In this document: positions 41,368 to 49,584 of the stretch, piece by piece
Numbering within the stretch: position 1 is the stretch's first letter
Layout of the letters: every line of letters begins with the position of its first letter
Source of the DNA: Senegalimassilia anaerobia JC110
GTDB taxonomy: Bacteria; Actinomycetota; Coriobacteriia; Coriobacteriales; Eggerthellaceae
NCBI RefSeq assembly: GCF_000236865.1
Contig: NZ_HE611014.1
Location: forward strand, 219,876 to 273,149
Direction of reading: 5' to 3'
Length of the DNA: 53,274 nt
The notes under the pieces: generated by a model
Told to the model about the DNA's origin: nothing
What the model saw: the letters and a program-made list of their open reading frames with translations, nothing else
Database searches by the model: none
Made by a program: the position numbers and the translations under genes

Positions 41368-43271
41368 GACGTGTACTGGTCCATGAAGTCCAGAATCTCT
41401 TGGCGGGAGTGCAGGCCCGTTTTCGCGTAGATGCGCTTGATGTGGGCGTGTGCGGTGCTGGGGCTGATGTAAAGTTCCTCGGCAACGCGCTTCTGCGTCC
41501 AGCCCAGCGCGTACAGCGCAAGCACTTCCACCTCGCGGTCGGAGAGCAGGAACTGCTTGCCCATCTGCTCGGCATTGTTTCGCATGGTGGCCTTGCGGAT
41601 ATCGGCGATGGAATCGCCCTCGTCAAGGCCCATCAGCCGCACCAGCCGCATCCCGCGTTTGGAACCGGGCTGCGCGTTGCGGCTCTCGTCCGCCGTTTCG
41701 TCCTGATCGACGCTTTCGATGGGCATTACCCCTGCGCATTGCAAGGGGTTCGGGGTACCGACCGCACCGGCGGTACCGGCGCCCATAGGCGCCGCATTTG
41801 CGCAAGCGGCGCACTCGCTGTATTCGCCAGCGTTGTTTTTCAAGATCGTGAGCGCTTCCACATTCGCTTGCGCCCGCGACAGCTGCTTCTCCAGGCGCTC
41901 CATGCGGCGTACGTGCAGATCGTGGCGCTCATCGGCTTCCATCTGGGAGACCTTGAGGAACTGGCCGAGCGCCACCTGCGTGGAGATGACCACGCAGGTG
42001 CCCATGATGGCGTTGATGAGCAGGTCGTTCGTGGAAAGCGACTGCACGTTTATCAGCGTCACGCGCGCGATGGCGCGGCAGCCGAGCCACACGATCCAGC
42101 CGCCCAGCGCGTAGTAATACGGGTCGCGCCAGCCGAAGCTCATAAATGCGATGATGATGTACCAGGTGAACGCTACCAGCAGCGCATTGAGCGTGGTGGT
42201 GAACACCGCGCCGATGTCCGGCATATCGGGGAAGGCCGCATACAGCACCAGTGCGGCGCACGCGAACAGCTCCAAGAGGATGAACATGCCCACGGTCATG
42301 ACGCTCTTGCGCTTGTGCATCATCAAGGAAATGACGATGACGCAAATGGCTATGGTGAGCAGGCCATATGCAACCCGGGTGGCGGGCTGGAACGCGATGG
42401 GCGTACCGTCTGGGTAGCCGCGCAAGAAGCCGTCCACGATGGAGAGCACGCCGATGCTCGTTGCCGTCGCCGTGAGGAAGCGCTTGCTCGACAGCAACGT
42501 GGTGGCGAATCCGAAGAAGTCGTCGTTGGGCGTGAACGACTCGATATCGTTCGCCAGCTTGTTCTTGCGCGCGCTCAGCATGCAGGGGAACTGCAGGAGG
42601 GAGAGAGCGGCGGCAACGTAGAAGCCGTAGGTGCCGATGAGCGAGCAAACGTATATTTCCACCTCGCTGATGGCAAGGGCGCTGAACACATACAGCACGG
42701 CGGTGGTGCTGCCGCATCCGCGTGCGCGGCGCAGCCAATAGAAGATGGCGAACGATGCGAAGAACGTGACGGTCGCGCATAGCCAGAAATGCACGTTCGG
42801 CCAGAAGGCGCCTGCAATGTGGGCCAGGGGAAGCAGCAGCACGCACAGCGCCTCCAATGCAACGCACGTGCGCATGATGCGGTTGGTGGTGCGCTTTTTC
42901 AGGCGGATCTTCCGCGCTCCGATGACAAGCAGGATAACGGCCATGAAGGAAAGCGCCACGAGCATGCTGCCATCGGTGAATATCCCCTCATCGGTGTGGG
43001 TATAGCTGCCGTAGCCGGCAACGATAAGCCCCGCGCGCGCGAAGCACAGGCCCAAGATGGAGGGGAGGAGCGGGATGTACAGGCTGAGCAGCTTCATGCC
43101 GGTTGGCATAGGGTGAGCGGCGTCGTCGGGCGTAAGGCGGCCTGTGCGCGTTCGAGCACTCGGCTTCGCGCCGACGGCGCTTGAAGCGCTTGCCGGTTGT
43201 CCAGAGGCCGAGGCCCCTCCGTGCCGTTGTGCGCGCTGAGCGATCGAATCGCCCGTTTCGTTGATCCTCAC
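41364..43271 (-). CDS. Multi-spanning membrane protein with C-terminal LuxR helix-turn-helix
   Basis: 635 residues. A Ser/Ala/Arg-rich N-terminus (1-55) precedes about 11-12 membrane helices (residues ~60-440). A helical linker (SQMEADERHDLHVRRMERLEKQL) and a flexible segment follow. The LuxR HTH is at the end: FLLSDREVEVLALYALG, EELYISPSTAHAHIKRIY. This 12-TM-LuxR layout is abundant in Eggerthellaceae, where such proteins often control neighbouring respiratory enzymes. The start is GTG 43271, 4 nt after a perfect AGGAGG; the longer frame starting TTG has no site. A palindrome upstream may be its own operator. Confidence 0.88.
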   Translation of the reverse strand: MRINETGDSIAQRAQRHGGASASGQPASASSAVGAKPSARTRTGRLTPDDAAHPMPTGMKLLSLYIPLLPSILGLCFARAGLIVAGYGSYTHTDEGIFTDGSMLVALSFMAVILLVIGARKIRLKKRTTNRIMRTCVALEALCVLLLPLAHIAGAFWPNVHFWLCATVTFFASFAIFYWLRRARGCGSTTAVLYVFSALAISEVEIYVCSLIGTYGFYVAAALSLLQFPCMLSARKNKLANDIESFTPNDDFFGFATTLLSSKRFLTATATSIGVLSIVDGFLRGYPDGTPIAFQPATRVAYGLLTIAICVIVISLMMHKRKSVMTVGMFILLELFACAALVLYAAFPDMPDIGAVFTTTLNALLVAFTWYIIIAFMSFGWRDPYYYALGGWIVWLGCRAIARVTLINVQSLSTNDLLINAIMGTCVVISTQVALGQFLKVSQMEADERHDLHVRRMERLEKQLSRAQANVEALTILKNNAGEYSECAACANAAPMGAGTAGAVGTPNPLQCAGVMPIESVDQDETADESRNAQPGSKRGMRLVRLMGLDEGDSIADIRKATMRNNAEQMGKQFLLSDREVEVLALYALGWTQKRVAEELYISPSTAHAHIKRIYAKTGLHSRQEILDFMDQYTS

Positions 43272-43351
43272 TGATCCTCCTGGTTCATGCAGCGCGATTT
43301 GCCAGGTGGCCGTCCCTCTCCCCAAAAGGCCGGCTTACTTGTTCGCAAATT

Positions 43352-43364
43352 CCCTCAAAGAGGG
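43352..43364 (+). promoter_or_regulatory. CCCTCAAAGAGGG palindrome, site 3 (luxR / IscU-like divergent region)
   Basis: CCCTC-AAA-GAGGG followed by TATGCG on the plus strand, in the 177-bp region between divergent luxR and IscU-like starts. The same core occurs twice near the AOR gene. A CATCAT hexamer begins 30 bp from its centre toward the IscU-like gene, the spacing of a class II activator site to a -10. Confidence 0.6.
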
Positions 43365-43448
43365 TATGCGCGAAACGCCATGTTCGCCATCATAACATAA
43401 GGGAAATAATGCATAGTAACAGCAACGTTAACTGTAGGGGGTATCGAT

Positions 43449-44108
43449 ATGGCGAACGAGCAGGAAATCACGTTCGATGAGCCGGATGAGGGCCGTGACA
43501 TCTACCACGAGCCGGACGACCGTGCGCTCATCCGCACGAAGGACGTGTACCAGACCGAGCTGGACAACGGCGTGGAAGGCTACTCGGAAACGATGCTCGC
43601 CATCGTGGCGAACTTCAAGAACGCCGGCAAGCCCGAGGGCTTCAACGTGCAGAGCATGGTGGGCAAGTCGAAGCGCGGCGAGGTGGCGTTGCGCCTGTTC
43701 GCGGTGGTCGACGACTCCGTTGCCGACCCGGTGTTCGTGAAGGTGGGCTTCAAGAGCCGCGGGTGCCTGGCCATGACCGGTTGTGCAAGCGCCATCTGCT
43801 CCATGATCGAGGGCAAGACGTTCTCGCAGGCGTTGGAGCTGACGCCCAAGGACGTGGAGCTTGCGGTAGACGGCGTGCCGAAGGGCAAGGGGCATACCAC
43901 CCTGTTCGCCATCGAGGCCGTGCGCGGCCTGGTGGGCGACTGGATGTACCGTTGCGGCATGCCGCTTGCGGAGATGGACGAGAAGCTGCCCTGCGACGAG
44001 ATGTCGGTGGCGTGCTTGATGTGCGAGCATTGCAGCCTGCGCGACACGCGCGTCGAGATGAGGGTTAACGAGGCCATCGCGAAGCAGAAGGCCGGCGAGG
44101 CGAAATGA
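43449..44108 (+). CDS. IscU/NifU-N-like scaffold protein lacking two canonical cysteines
   Basis: 219 residues. Residues 45-165 align by eye with IscU: the N-terminal ETMLAIVANFKNAGKPEGFN, then FKSRGCLAMTGCASAICSMIEGKT with Cys106 at the IscU Cys63 position. The first IscU ligand (ACGD) is replaced by KRGE (Arg76), and the third (HC) by HT (His149-Thr150). Extra cysteines occur nearby (GCASAIC) and at the end (CLMCEHC). So it keeps the fold and one ligand but has moved the others. It may bind a different cluster, or serve as a redox or carrier protein. It overlaps the next gene by ATGA. An acidic N-terminus (1-32) is extra. Confidence 0.75.
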   Translation: MANEQEITFDEPDEGRDIYHEPDDRALIRTKDVYQTELDNGVEGYSETMLAIVANFKNAGKPEGFNVQSMVGKSKRGEVALRLFAVVDDSVADPVFVKVGFKSRGCLAMTGCASAICSMIEGKTFSQALELTPKDVELAVDGVPKGKGHTTLFAIEAVRGLVGDWMYRCGMPLAEMDEKLPCDEMSVACLMCEHCSLRDTRVEMRVNEAIAKQKAGEAK

Positions 44109-45331
44109 GCGAGCAGATGAAGACGGCCGGGGAGCCTCTGGGCCAGGATGTCGTTTCGGAAGACGCGGAATCGGCGGTGGGGGAGGTTGCCGCCAACCAG
44201 GGCGTCGCAGCCGCTGGGAATGCGGAAGCTGCCGCAGTCGGCGTCGATGAGGCGCCTGAAGGGGAAGCGGCCGACGAGCCCACGGAGGAGGAGCTTGCGG
44301 CCGCACGCGAGCTGGCGGAGAACAACGCACTTGCCGATGTGTTCGATGACGTGCGCAAACAGTCTGCCGACAGCCACCTGGTCACGCCCGAGCGTTGGCC
44401 TGAGATCGGCTTGGTGCCCGAGCATATGACGGCCGAGGACTTCGAGATGTTCGTGTACGAATGGCTCGATGATTACCAGGCGGAACACAAGGAAGAGATC
44501 GAGGCGGAACGCGCCGCCGAGCGCGCGAAGGCCGCCGCGGTGCGTTCTGCCACTCGAGCGGTGGGCGTGCCCCCGAAGATCCCGAACCGCCGCTTGAAGC
44601 AGATCGAGGCCGACAACGAGGCGAAGGCGGCCGAGGCTGCCGATAAGGCGCCGGAAGCCGTTGAGGATTCCGCTGAAGCCGAGTCCGCCGCGGGCGTCGA
44701 TGCTTCCGTGCAGGTCGATAACGCTGCGGAATCCGCCGAAAGCGCCGCCGTCGCCGTAACGCCTGCGGCTTCCGAGCCCGCCACGGCTTCCCCTGATAGC
44801 GCAGCCGAAGATGACCAGCCTGCCGAGGACGACAGGAGCCCCTTCGCCGGCTTGCGCATCCCCGAGGGCTACCGCCTTGAGCAGATCGACGGCGAATGGG
44901 TGCTTGTGGAGGACGAGAACGCGGCACCCGTGCGCAAGGAGATCAAGTGCAACCGCATCAAGGTGCTCATGGGTATGCACAGCTACTACCTGTACGATGA
45001 GACGCTCATGACTGCCAGCTACGCGCGCTGGGCGTTCCTAGCGGCCGAGGACAACCCGGTGGTAACGTTCGTCGAATGCGTGCGCGAGGATTCGCGCGTG
45101 TACCCTCGCCCCTATGCCGCCGAGTGCCTGAAGAACCCGCCCTTCCGCATGACCGACGAGCAGATCGAGGAAACGTGGCAGGCTGTGCGCGATTCCGGCA
45201 ACTATCCGGACATCGAGCGCACCGAGGCATCCAACGGCGACGTGTACTACTATTCCACGCAGTACCTCGAGTCCGGCTATGCGGCATCGCTGGCCGAATA
45301 CGATGCGGTGGAGCGCCCCGCCGACGTGTAA
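44105..45331 (+). CDS. Unknown acidic protein, coupled to the IscU-like gene
   Basis: 408 residues, family not recognised. Residues 1-75 are acidic and Ala/Glu-rich; residues 80-165 are helical, with basic patches (SATRAVGVPPKIPNRRLK). Residues 190-255 are a low-complexity Ala/Ser/Asp/Glu linker. The C-terminal ~145 residues look globular (PFAGLRIPEGYRLEQIDGEW, SYYLYDETLMTASYARWAFL). There is no signal or membrane segment. Overlap of ATG with the previous stop (ATGA at 44105-44108) implies obligate co-expression, so it may be a partner of the IscU-like protein. Confidence 0.8.
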   Translation: MSEQMKTAGEPLGQDVVSEDAESAVGEVAANQGVAAAGNAEAAAVGVDEAPEGEAADEPTEEELAAARELAENNALADVFDDVRKQSADSHLVTPERWPEIGLVPEHMTAEDFEMFVYEWLDDYQAEHKEEIEAERAAERAKAAAVRSATRAVGVPPKIPNRRLKQIEADNEAKAAEAADKAPEAVEDSAEAESAAGVDASVQVDNAAESAESAAVAVTPAASEPATASPDSAAEDDQPAEDDRSPFAGLRIPEGYRLEQIDGEWVLVEDENAAPVRKEIKCNRIKVLMGMHSYYLYDETLMTASYARWAFLAAEDNPVVTFVECVREDSRVYPRPYAAECLKNPPFRMTDEQIEETWQAVRDSGNYPDIERTEASNGDVYYYSTQYLESGYAASLAEYDAVERPADV

Positions 45332-45373
45332 TGCCCGATGAGGGCCTAGCGCGCAGCAGCCATACGCAACGCA

Positions 45374-45411
45374 ATGCGTCCCGAGCAGTCTCGCTCGGGA
45401 CGCATTTTTTT
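45374..45411 (+). terminator. Terminator of the IscU-like operon
   Basis: A perfect 13-bp stem, ATGCGTCCCGAGC / GCTCGGGACGCAT, AGTCTC loop, then TTTTTT. Confidence 0.92.
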
Positions 45412-45424
45412 GCTAACCCTAGAA

Positions 45425-45469
45425 CGCAAAAACGCCCCCCGCTGTCTGCGCAACGGGGGGCGTTTGCGA
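45425..45469 (-). terminator. Terminator of the AOR gene
   Basis: An 11-bp stem, AACGCCCCCCG / CGGGGGGCGTT, around a 12-nt loop. On the minus strand it is followed by TTTGCG. It faces the plus-strand terminator, closing two convergent operons back to back. Confidence 0.8.
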
Positions 45470-45509
45470 TTCAAGCTTGCTTTGCCGGTCTAGCTTGCCA
45501 GCTTAGCGT

Positions 45510-47648
45510 TTACGGCAGCAGGTTCAGGCTCTGCAGCTCGGCCTTGACGTCGTCCATGCCGTAGTAGTCCAGGCAGTCGGCCGTCGGGCAGCCTTTCTCG
45601 GAATCCCAACCAAACTTCTCGTACAGCATGGTCAGGCCCTTCTGGAAGTCTTCCTTCTCCATCTTGTCGGTGCCCTTGGTGAACGGCTCCTTGTCCGGGT
45701 CCTTGGTGAACGGCCACTGGGTGATGACGTCGTGGATGGTGCGGCAGTCGTTGCAGCCGATCTTGCCGTCCTTGTCGGTCATGCCGCGCACGGTGTTGGC
45801 GCGCTGCAGCGTCATGATCTTAGCGGCGCGCTTGTACAGCTCGTCGGTGGTGATGTCCTCGCCGGTGACGGCCTTGTAGAACTTGGCCTCCAGGTCGAGG
45901 TCGCCGCGGTAGTTACGGCTCTTCGACGGGGACTGGGCCATCGGCCACACCCAGTTGCACAGCGTCAGCGAGTCATGCAGCACGTCGGTGACGATGGACC
46001 ACCAGCAGAAGTTCGCCTTGTGCTCATTCATCGGCTTGTAGTCCTTGGCGTCGTCCAGAGCGTCCTCGCCGCCCCACAGCTCGGCAGCGATCTGCTGCTT
46101 CAGCTCATGCGGAAGGCCGCACTGCAGCATGTTCTGATGCGAGTGGATCATGGGGTCGCGGTTGAACACCATGTTCAGCAGGCCGCCGACCTGGCCGTAG
46201 GACTCGATTGCGTGGTGCACCGGCCAGCCGCGGTAGTTGATCAGGCAGCTAGCGGTGGTGTCGAACCACTCCATGTCGTCCCAGCGCGGGCACCACACGA
46301 GCGGGCCGTGGCCAAGGTAGGACATCTCGTTGTCGTTCTGGGCGATGTGCTTGAGCAGTTCGACCATGATGGTCGGGTCGTTCTTCTCGAACTTGGTCCA
46401 GTCGAACATGTTGTACTCGGCCTCGGGCAGCACCTTCTTGAAGATGCCCTTGGACACGCAGTGCGCGATGTCGCGGTAAATCTGAGCGTAGTTGCACCAC
46501 ATGCCCAGGTCGTCCATCGTGCCGCCGACAACCTGGTCCCAGATCAGGCCGTCCTCGGTGGAAGCCTTGACGGGGGTGTGCTCGCCCAGGATCTTCACCA
46601 TGTAAATGGAGAACGGGAAGTTCGGCACGCAGGTGTTGCCGGTGATCTCGAAGCCGCCGTTCTTCTTGGCGTTCGGCACGCGCATGTCGGAGTAGCAGTG
46701 AATCGGGCAGCTGTGGCAGCCGTTCATCTTGATGGTGTACTTCTCGGCCTCGGGACCCTCGTCCTTGGTGGTCTTCATGCAGCGGTAGCCGACGGTGTTG
46801 ATCTCGCCCGGCTTCGGTTCGCCGGTCTCGATCGGCTCGCCCTCGGCGTCGGCCCAGTACAGGCCCTTGCGAGCAGTCCAACGGGTGCCCTTGTCGTAGT
46901 ACTCTGCCCATTCCTGCTGGGTGGACGGCACGACATGGTTGTTGTTGGAGCCGACGATCTCGCGCAGCATGTAGTCGGACAGATCGGCCAGGGCCTTCGG
47001 GTCCTTGACGTTCACGCTGCCGTTGCCCTCGACGACCAGTGCCTTGAGCTTCTTGGAGCCCATGATGGTGCCCAGGCCAGCGCCGGCGGAGTGGTTACGG
47101 GAGTTCATCATGACGGCGTAGGGCAGCAGGTTCTCACCGGCAGGACCGATGGTCGCCACGCAGGCACGGTTGCCCTCGAGGCGGTTCAAAGCCTCGGTGG
47201 TGGAACGGGTGCCCATGCCCCAGACGAAGGAGGCGTCCTTGATCTCGACCTGATCGTCCTTGATGTGCAGGTACACCGGCTTGTCGGATTTGCCCTCGAC
47301 GATGATGGCATCGTAACCGGCCAGCTTGATGCGGGCGCCGATCATGCCGCCGCAGTGTGCGTCGACGACCAGATGGTCCTTGCTGAACGTGGACAGGAAG
47401 CTGATGGTGGTACGGCCAGCCAGCGGCACGCCGGAAGCGGTCAGCGGACCGACGGCGTAAACGATCTTGGACTCCTCGGAAAGAGGATCGGTGCCAGCGG
47501 GCACCTCATCGTACATGATCTTGTTGGCAAGGCCCATGCCGCCGATGTATTCCTTATAAGGTGCGGTGGACTCGGTGGTGATGCTGCCCGTCGTCAGATT
47601 GACGCGCAGGATCTTGCCGGCCCAGCCGTATGACTTCTCGTCAGCCAT
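45510..47648 (-). CDS. Aldehyde ferredoxin oxidoreductase (AOR) family tungsten enzyme
   Basis: 712 residues, longer than archaeal AOR (about 600) and near the YdhV-like group. The N-terminal domain reads GKILRVNLTTG, EYIGGMGLANKIM and AGRTTISFLSTFSKDH. The [4Fe-4S] ligands are CHSCPIHC (Cys311, 314, 318) with a late Cys in KIGCNDC. The tungstopterin contact segment AGAGLGTIMGSKKLKA is intact. There is no signal peptide, so it is cytosolic. Members oxidise aldehydes or related compounds with ferredoxin; substrate is unknown. The ATG at 47648 follows GGAGAT. It is divergent from a Tat-type ferredoxin, as ydhV is near ydhY in enterics. Confidence 0.92.
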   Translation of the reverse strand: MADEKSYGWAGKILRVNLTTGSITTESTAPYKEYIGGMGLANKIMYDEVPAGTDPLSEESKIVYAVGPLTASGVPLAGRTTISFLSTFSKDHLVVDAHCGGMIGARIKLAGYDAIIVEGKSDKPVYLHIKDDQVEIKDASFVWGMGTRSTTEALNRLEGNRACVATIGPAGENLLPYAVMMNSRNHSAGAGLGTIMGSKKLKALVVEGNGSVNVKDPKALADLSDYMLREIVGSNNNHVVPSTQQEWAEYYDKGTRWTARKGLYWADAEGEPIETGEPKPGEINTVGYRCMKTTKDEGPEAEKYTIKMNGCHSCPIHCYSDMRVPNAKKNGGFEITGNTCVPNFPFSIYMVKILGEHTPVKASTEDGLIWDQVVGGTMDDLGMWCNYAQIYRDIAHCVSKGIFKKVLPEAEYNMFDWTKFEKNDPTIMVELLKHIAQNDNEMSYLGHGPLVWCPRWDDMEWFDTTASCLINYRGWPVHHAIESYGQVGGLLNMVFNRDPMIHSHQNMLQCGLPHELKQQIAAELWGGEDALDDAKDYKPMNEHKANFCWWSIVTDVLHDSLTLCNWVWPMAQSPSKSRNYRGDLDLEAKFYKAVTGEDITTDELYKRAAKIMTLQRANTVRGMTDKDGKIGCNDCRTIHDVITQWPFTKDPDKEPFTKGTDKMEKEDFQKGLTMLYEKFGWDSEKGCPTADCLDYYGMDDVKAELQSLNLLP

Positions 47649-47755
47649 GTTGCATCTCCAAATCTCTTCTCGATACATGCGTTGCGTGACATGTCGGGCG
47701 ATTCGGGTGCAGACGACAATTCGTCACTGGGCAGTGTTGCGCACCTTATGAATCG

Positions 47756-47775
47756 GGTATCCCCTCTTTGAGGGT
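47756..47775 (-). promoter_or_regulatory. CCCTCAAAGAGGG palindrome, site 1 (AOR side)
   Basis: Read on the minus strand: ACCCTCAAAGAGGGGATACC, with a GATACC extension pointing to the AOR gene. The core centre (47768) is 120 bp upstream of the AOR start. With site 2 it forms a 20-bp inverted repeat with one mismatch. An AACACT hexamer begins 30 bp from the centre toward AOR. Confidence 0.65.
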
Positions 47776-47852
47776 AATTTATGGAAATGGCCTGGTAAAC
47801 GGCGAACGGATTGGATTTTCCGGCGAATGAGGGGACAAATTCGACCGCATTG

Positions 47853-47872
47853 ACCCCCAAAGAGGGGATACC
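47853..47872 (+). promoter_or_regulatory. CCCTCAAAGAGGG palindrome, site 2 (ferredoxin side)
   Basis: ACCCCCAAAGAGGGGATACC, GATACC extension pointing to the ferredoxin gene; core centre 47860. A CATACT hexamer begins at 47890, 30 bp from the centre. The rest of the 47649-48033 intergenic region shows no gene. Confidence 0.65.
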
Positions 47873-48033
47873 GAAAAAGAGGTGAGCCGCATACTACTTA
47901 CCGTTGCGTGACCCGGAAAGGGCGAAGAGTGTGCGCCGGAAATCAGAAGGGACGAGGCGGACGAGGCCTCGGCTGAGGGAGGAACCGGCGCAAGGTAGCG
48001 ACTCACCAATATATGTGAGGGGGAGTACTGAGA

Positions 48034-48723
48034 ATGTCAGATACGAATACAAGCGGCAGCGCCCCGGTCAAGAAGAACATCACCCGCCGTGACGTGCTGG
48101 CCATGGCCGGCTGCGGCGTTGCAGGTTTGGTCGTCGGCGGCGCGCTGGCCAGCTGGGGCGTCACCCAGGAGTCCATCGCATCCGGCCGCATCGAGCTGCG
48201 CACCACGCCCACCAAGATGATCGTCACCGATCGCGCCCGTTGCTCGGGTTGCCAGCGCTGCGAGATGATGTGCACGTTGAAGAACGACGGCCGCGTGTGC
48301 CAGCACATCGCCCGCGTGCGTGTGTGGGATAACTATTACTGGGGCAAGTCCGCCGACACCGGCGACGGCTCCTTCGGCGACGGCAAGGGTGCTTGCGAGT
48401 TCACCGTCGAGCACTGCAAGCAGTGCGCCGACGCGCAGTGCGTGAAGTACTGCCCGGTCCACGCCATCTACGCCGACGAGAAGACCGGCGCCCGCACGGT
48501 CGACACCAAGAAGTGCATCGGCTGCGGCATGTGCAGCCAGGCTTGCCCCTGGAACATGCCCCGCGTCGACACCGAGACCGGCGTGTCCACGAAGTGCATC
48601 TCCTGCGGCCGCTGCGCCGAGCAGTGCCCCAATGGCGCCATCCAGTTCATCGATTGGCAGGATATCGCGCAGAAGATCATCGACGAGGGCATCGTTCGTA
48701 CGACGACCGCGGTCACCGCGTAA
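48034..48723 (+). CDS. Tat-type four-cluster ferredoxin paired with the AOR enzyme (YdhY-like)
   Basis: 229 residues. The N-terminus has a twin-arginine, hydrophobic segment (TRRDVLAMAGCGVAGLVVGG, residues 12-31). Four cluster motifs follow: CSGCQRCEMMC, CKQCADAQCVKYCP, CIGCGMCSQACP and CISCGRCAEQCP. It probably moves electrons between AOR and another carrier. If exported, it would be separated from the signal-less AOR, so the segment may act as a membrane anchor. The start follows GAGGGGGAG. A CCCGCGC/GCGCGGG hairpin (48760-48778) lies before the chaperone gene. Confidence 0.88.
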   Translation: MSDTNTSGSAPVKKNITRRDVLAMAGCGVAGLVVGGALASWGVTQESIASGRIELRTTPTKMIVTDRARCSGCQRCEMMCTLKNDGRVCQHIARVRVWDNYYWGKSADTGDGSFGDGKGACEFTVEHCKQCADAQCVKYCPVHAIYADEKTGARTVDTKKCIGCGMCSQACPWNMPRVDTETGVSTKCISCGRCAEQCPNGAIQFIDWQDIAQKIIDEGIVRTTTAVTA

Positions 48724-48832
48724 TCGTTTCGGGGCGATATACCTCGCATGATGCGAACGCCCGCGCGGCAAGCGCGGGATGTGAAAGGTCGAAAACCTTA
48801 TAACCGCGACCAAGGAAAGGAGTGAGCGCGAG

Positions 48833-49525
48833 ATGATGGACGACGCAGCGGTGTTCTCGGTGCTTTCGAAGTGCTTCGGTTCCGTTGAGAAGGACGAATG
48901 GAAGCAGATGACGCGCAGCGCTGCCTGGGCCGAGTTCATGGACGGCGTTCGCCGTCTTTTGCAGGACGACACGCGTTTCGGCAAGCAGGCAACCCCCATC
49001 GAGCGCATGCATGTGCGCGCGCCCATGCAGGAATTCCTTTCCGCCAACGAGGTCGACGAGCTGTTCTGCCCTCCGCTTTTCGATGAGAAGCAGGGTTTTG
49101 CGGCGCGTCACTTCACCGGAGGGCTTCCCCAGTCGGCGATTCCGGTGGAATCGCTGTACACGGATTGGAACACTCCCGACAACGTGAATCCGCTCATCGG
49201 CAAGCAGAAGGGCCTGTACCTGGGCGCTTCGGCGCGTTACATGCGGGCATTGATCGAGCAGCTGGGCCTGGAGGTGCCGGCGGAATACGCCGACTGCCCC
49301 GATCACCTGGCATTGGAGCTTGACCTGGTGGCAGTTCTGCTGCGAAGCGGCATGGACGCCGAGGCTCGACAGTTTGTGGCCGAGCGCTTCGATTGGTTGA
49401 CCGACTACCGGTTGAAGTTGCTGAAGCTTGACGATGACGCGCGGTTCTACATCAGCCTGGTCGACGTGATCTTGGGCATTTGCGCGGAACAGCGCGCGGA
49501 GTCCGAGTCCGACCAGACGGCTTGA
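48833..49525 (+). CDS. TorD/DmsD-family redox-enzyme maturation chaperone
   Basis: 230 residues, all helical. The family motif region reads EYADCPDHLALELDLVAVLL (PDH with hydrophobic helix) and VAERFDWLTDYRLKLL. These proteins bind the Tat signal of molybdoenzymes and help insert the cofactor in the cytosol. It lies just before a Tat-exported reductase, its likely client. The start is ATG 48833 behind AAGGAAAGGAG; ATG 48836 is an equal alternative. Confidence 0.88.
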   Translation: MMDDAAVFSVLSKCFGSVEKDEWKQMTRSAAWAEFMDGVRRLLQDDTRFGKQATPIERMHVRAPMQEFLSANEVDELFCPPLFDEKQGFAARHFTGGLPQSAIPVESLYTDWNTPDNVNPLIGKQKGLYLGASARYMRALIEQLGLEVPAEYADCPDHLALELDLVAVLLRSGMDAEARQFVAERFDWLTDYRLKLLKLDDDARFYISLVDVILGICAEQRAESESDQTA

Positions 49526-49584
49526 TGGCGGTTCGCATCATGGATGAAACGATGACGCAGGATGCATATAGAGAGGAATCAGCA

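Noticed and set aside
45732-47633. Long plus-strand open frame opposite the AOR gene
   Set aside because: Shadow of the AOR codon pattern; no ribosome site and no family similarity.
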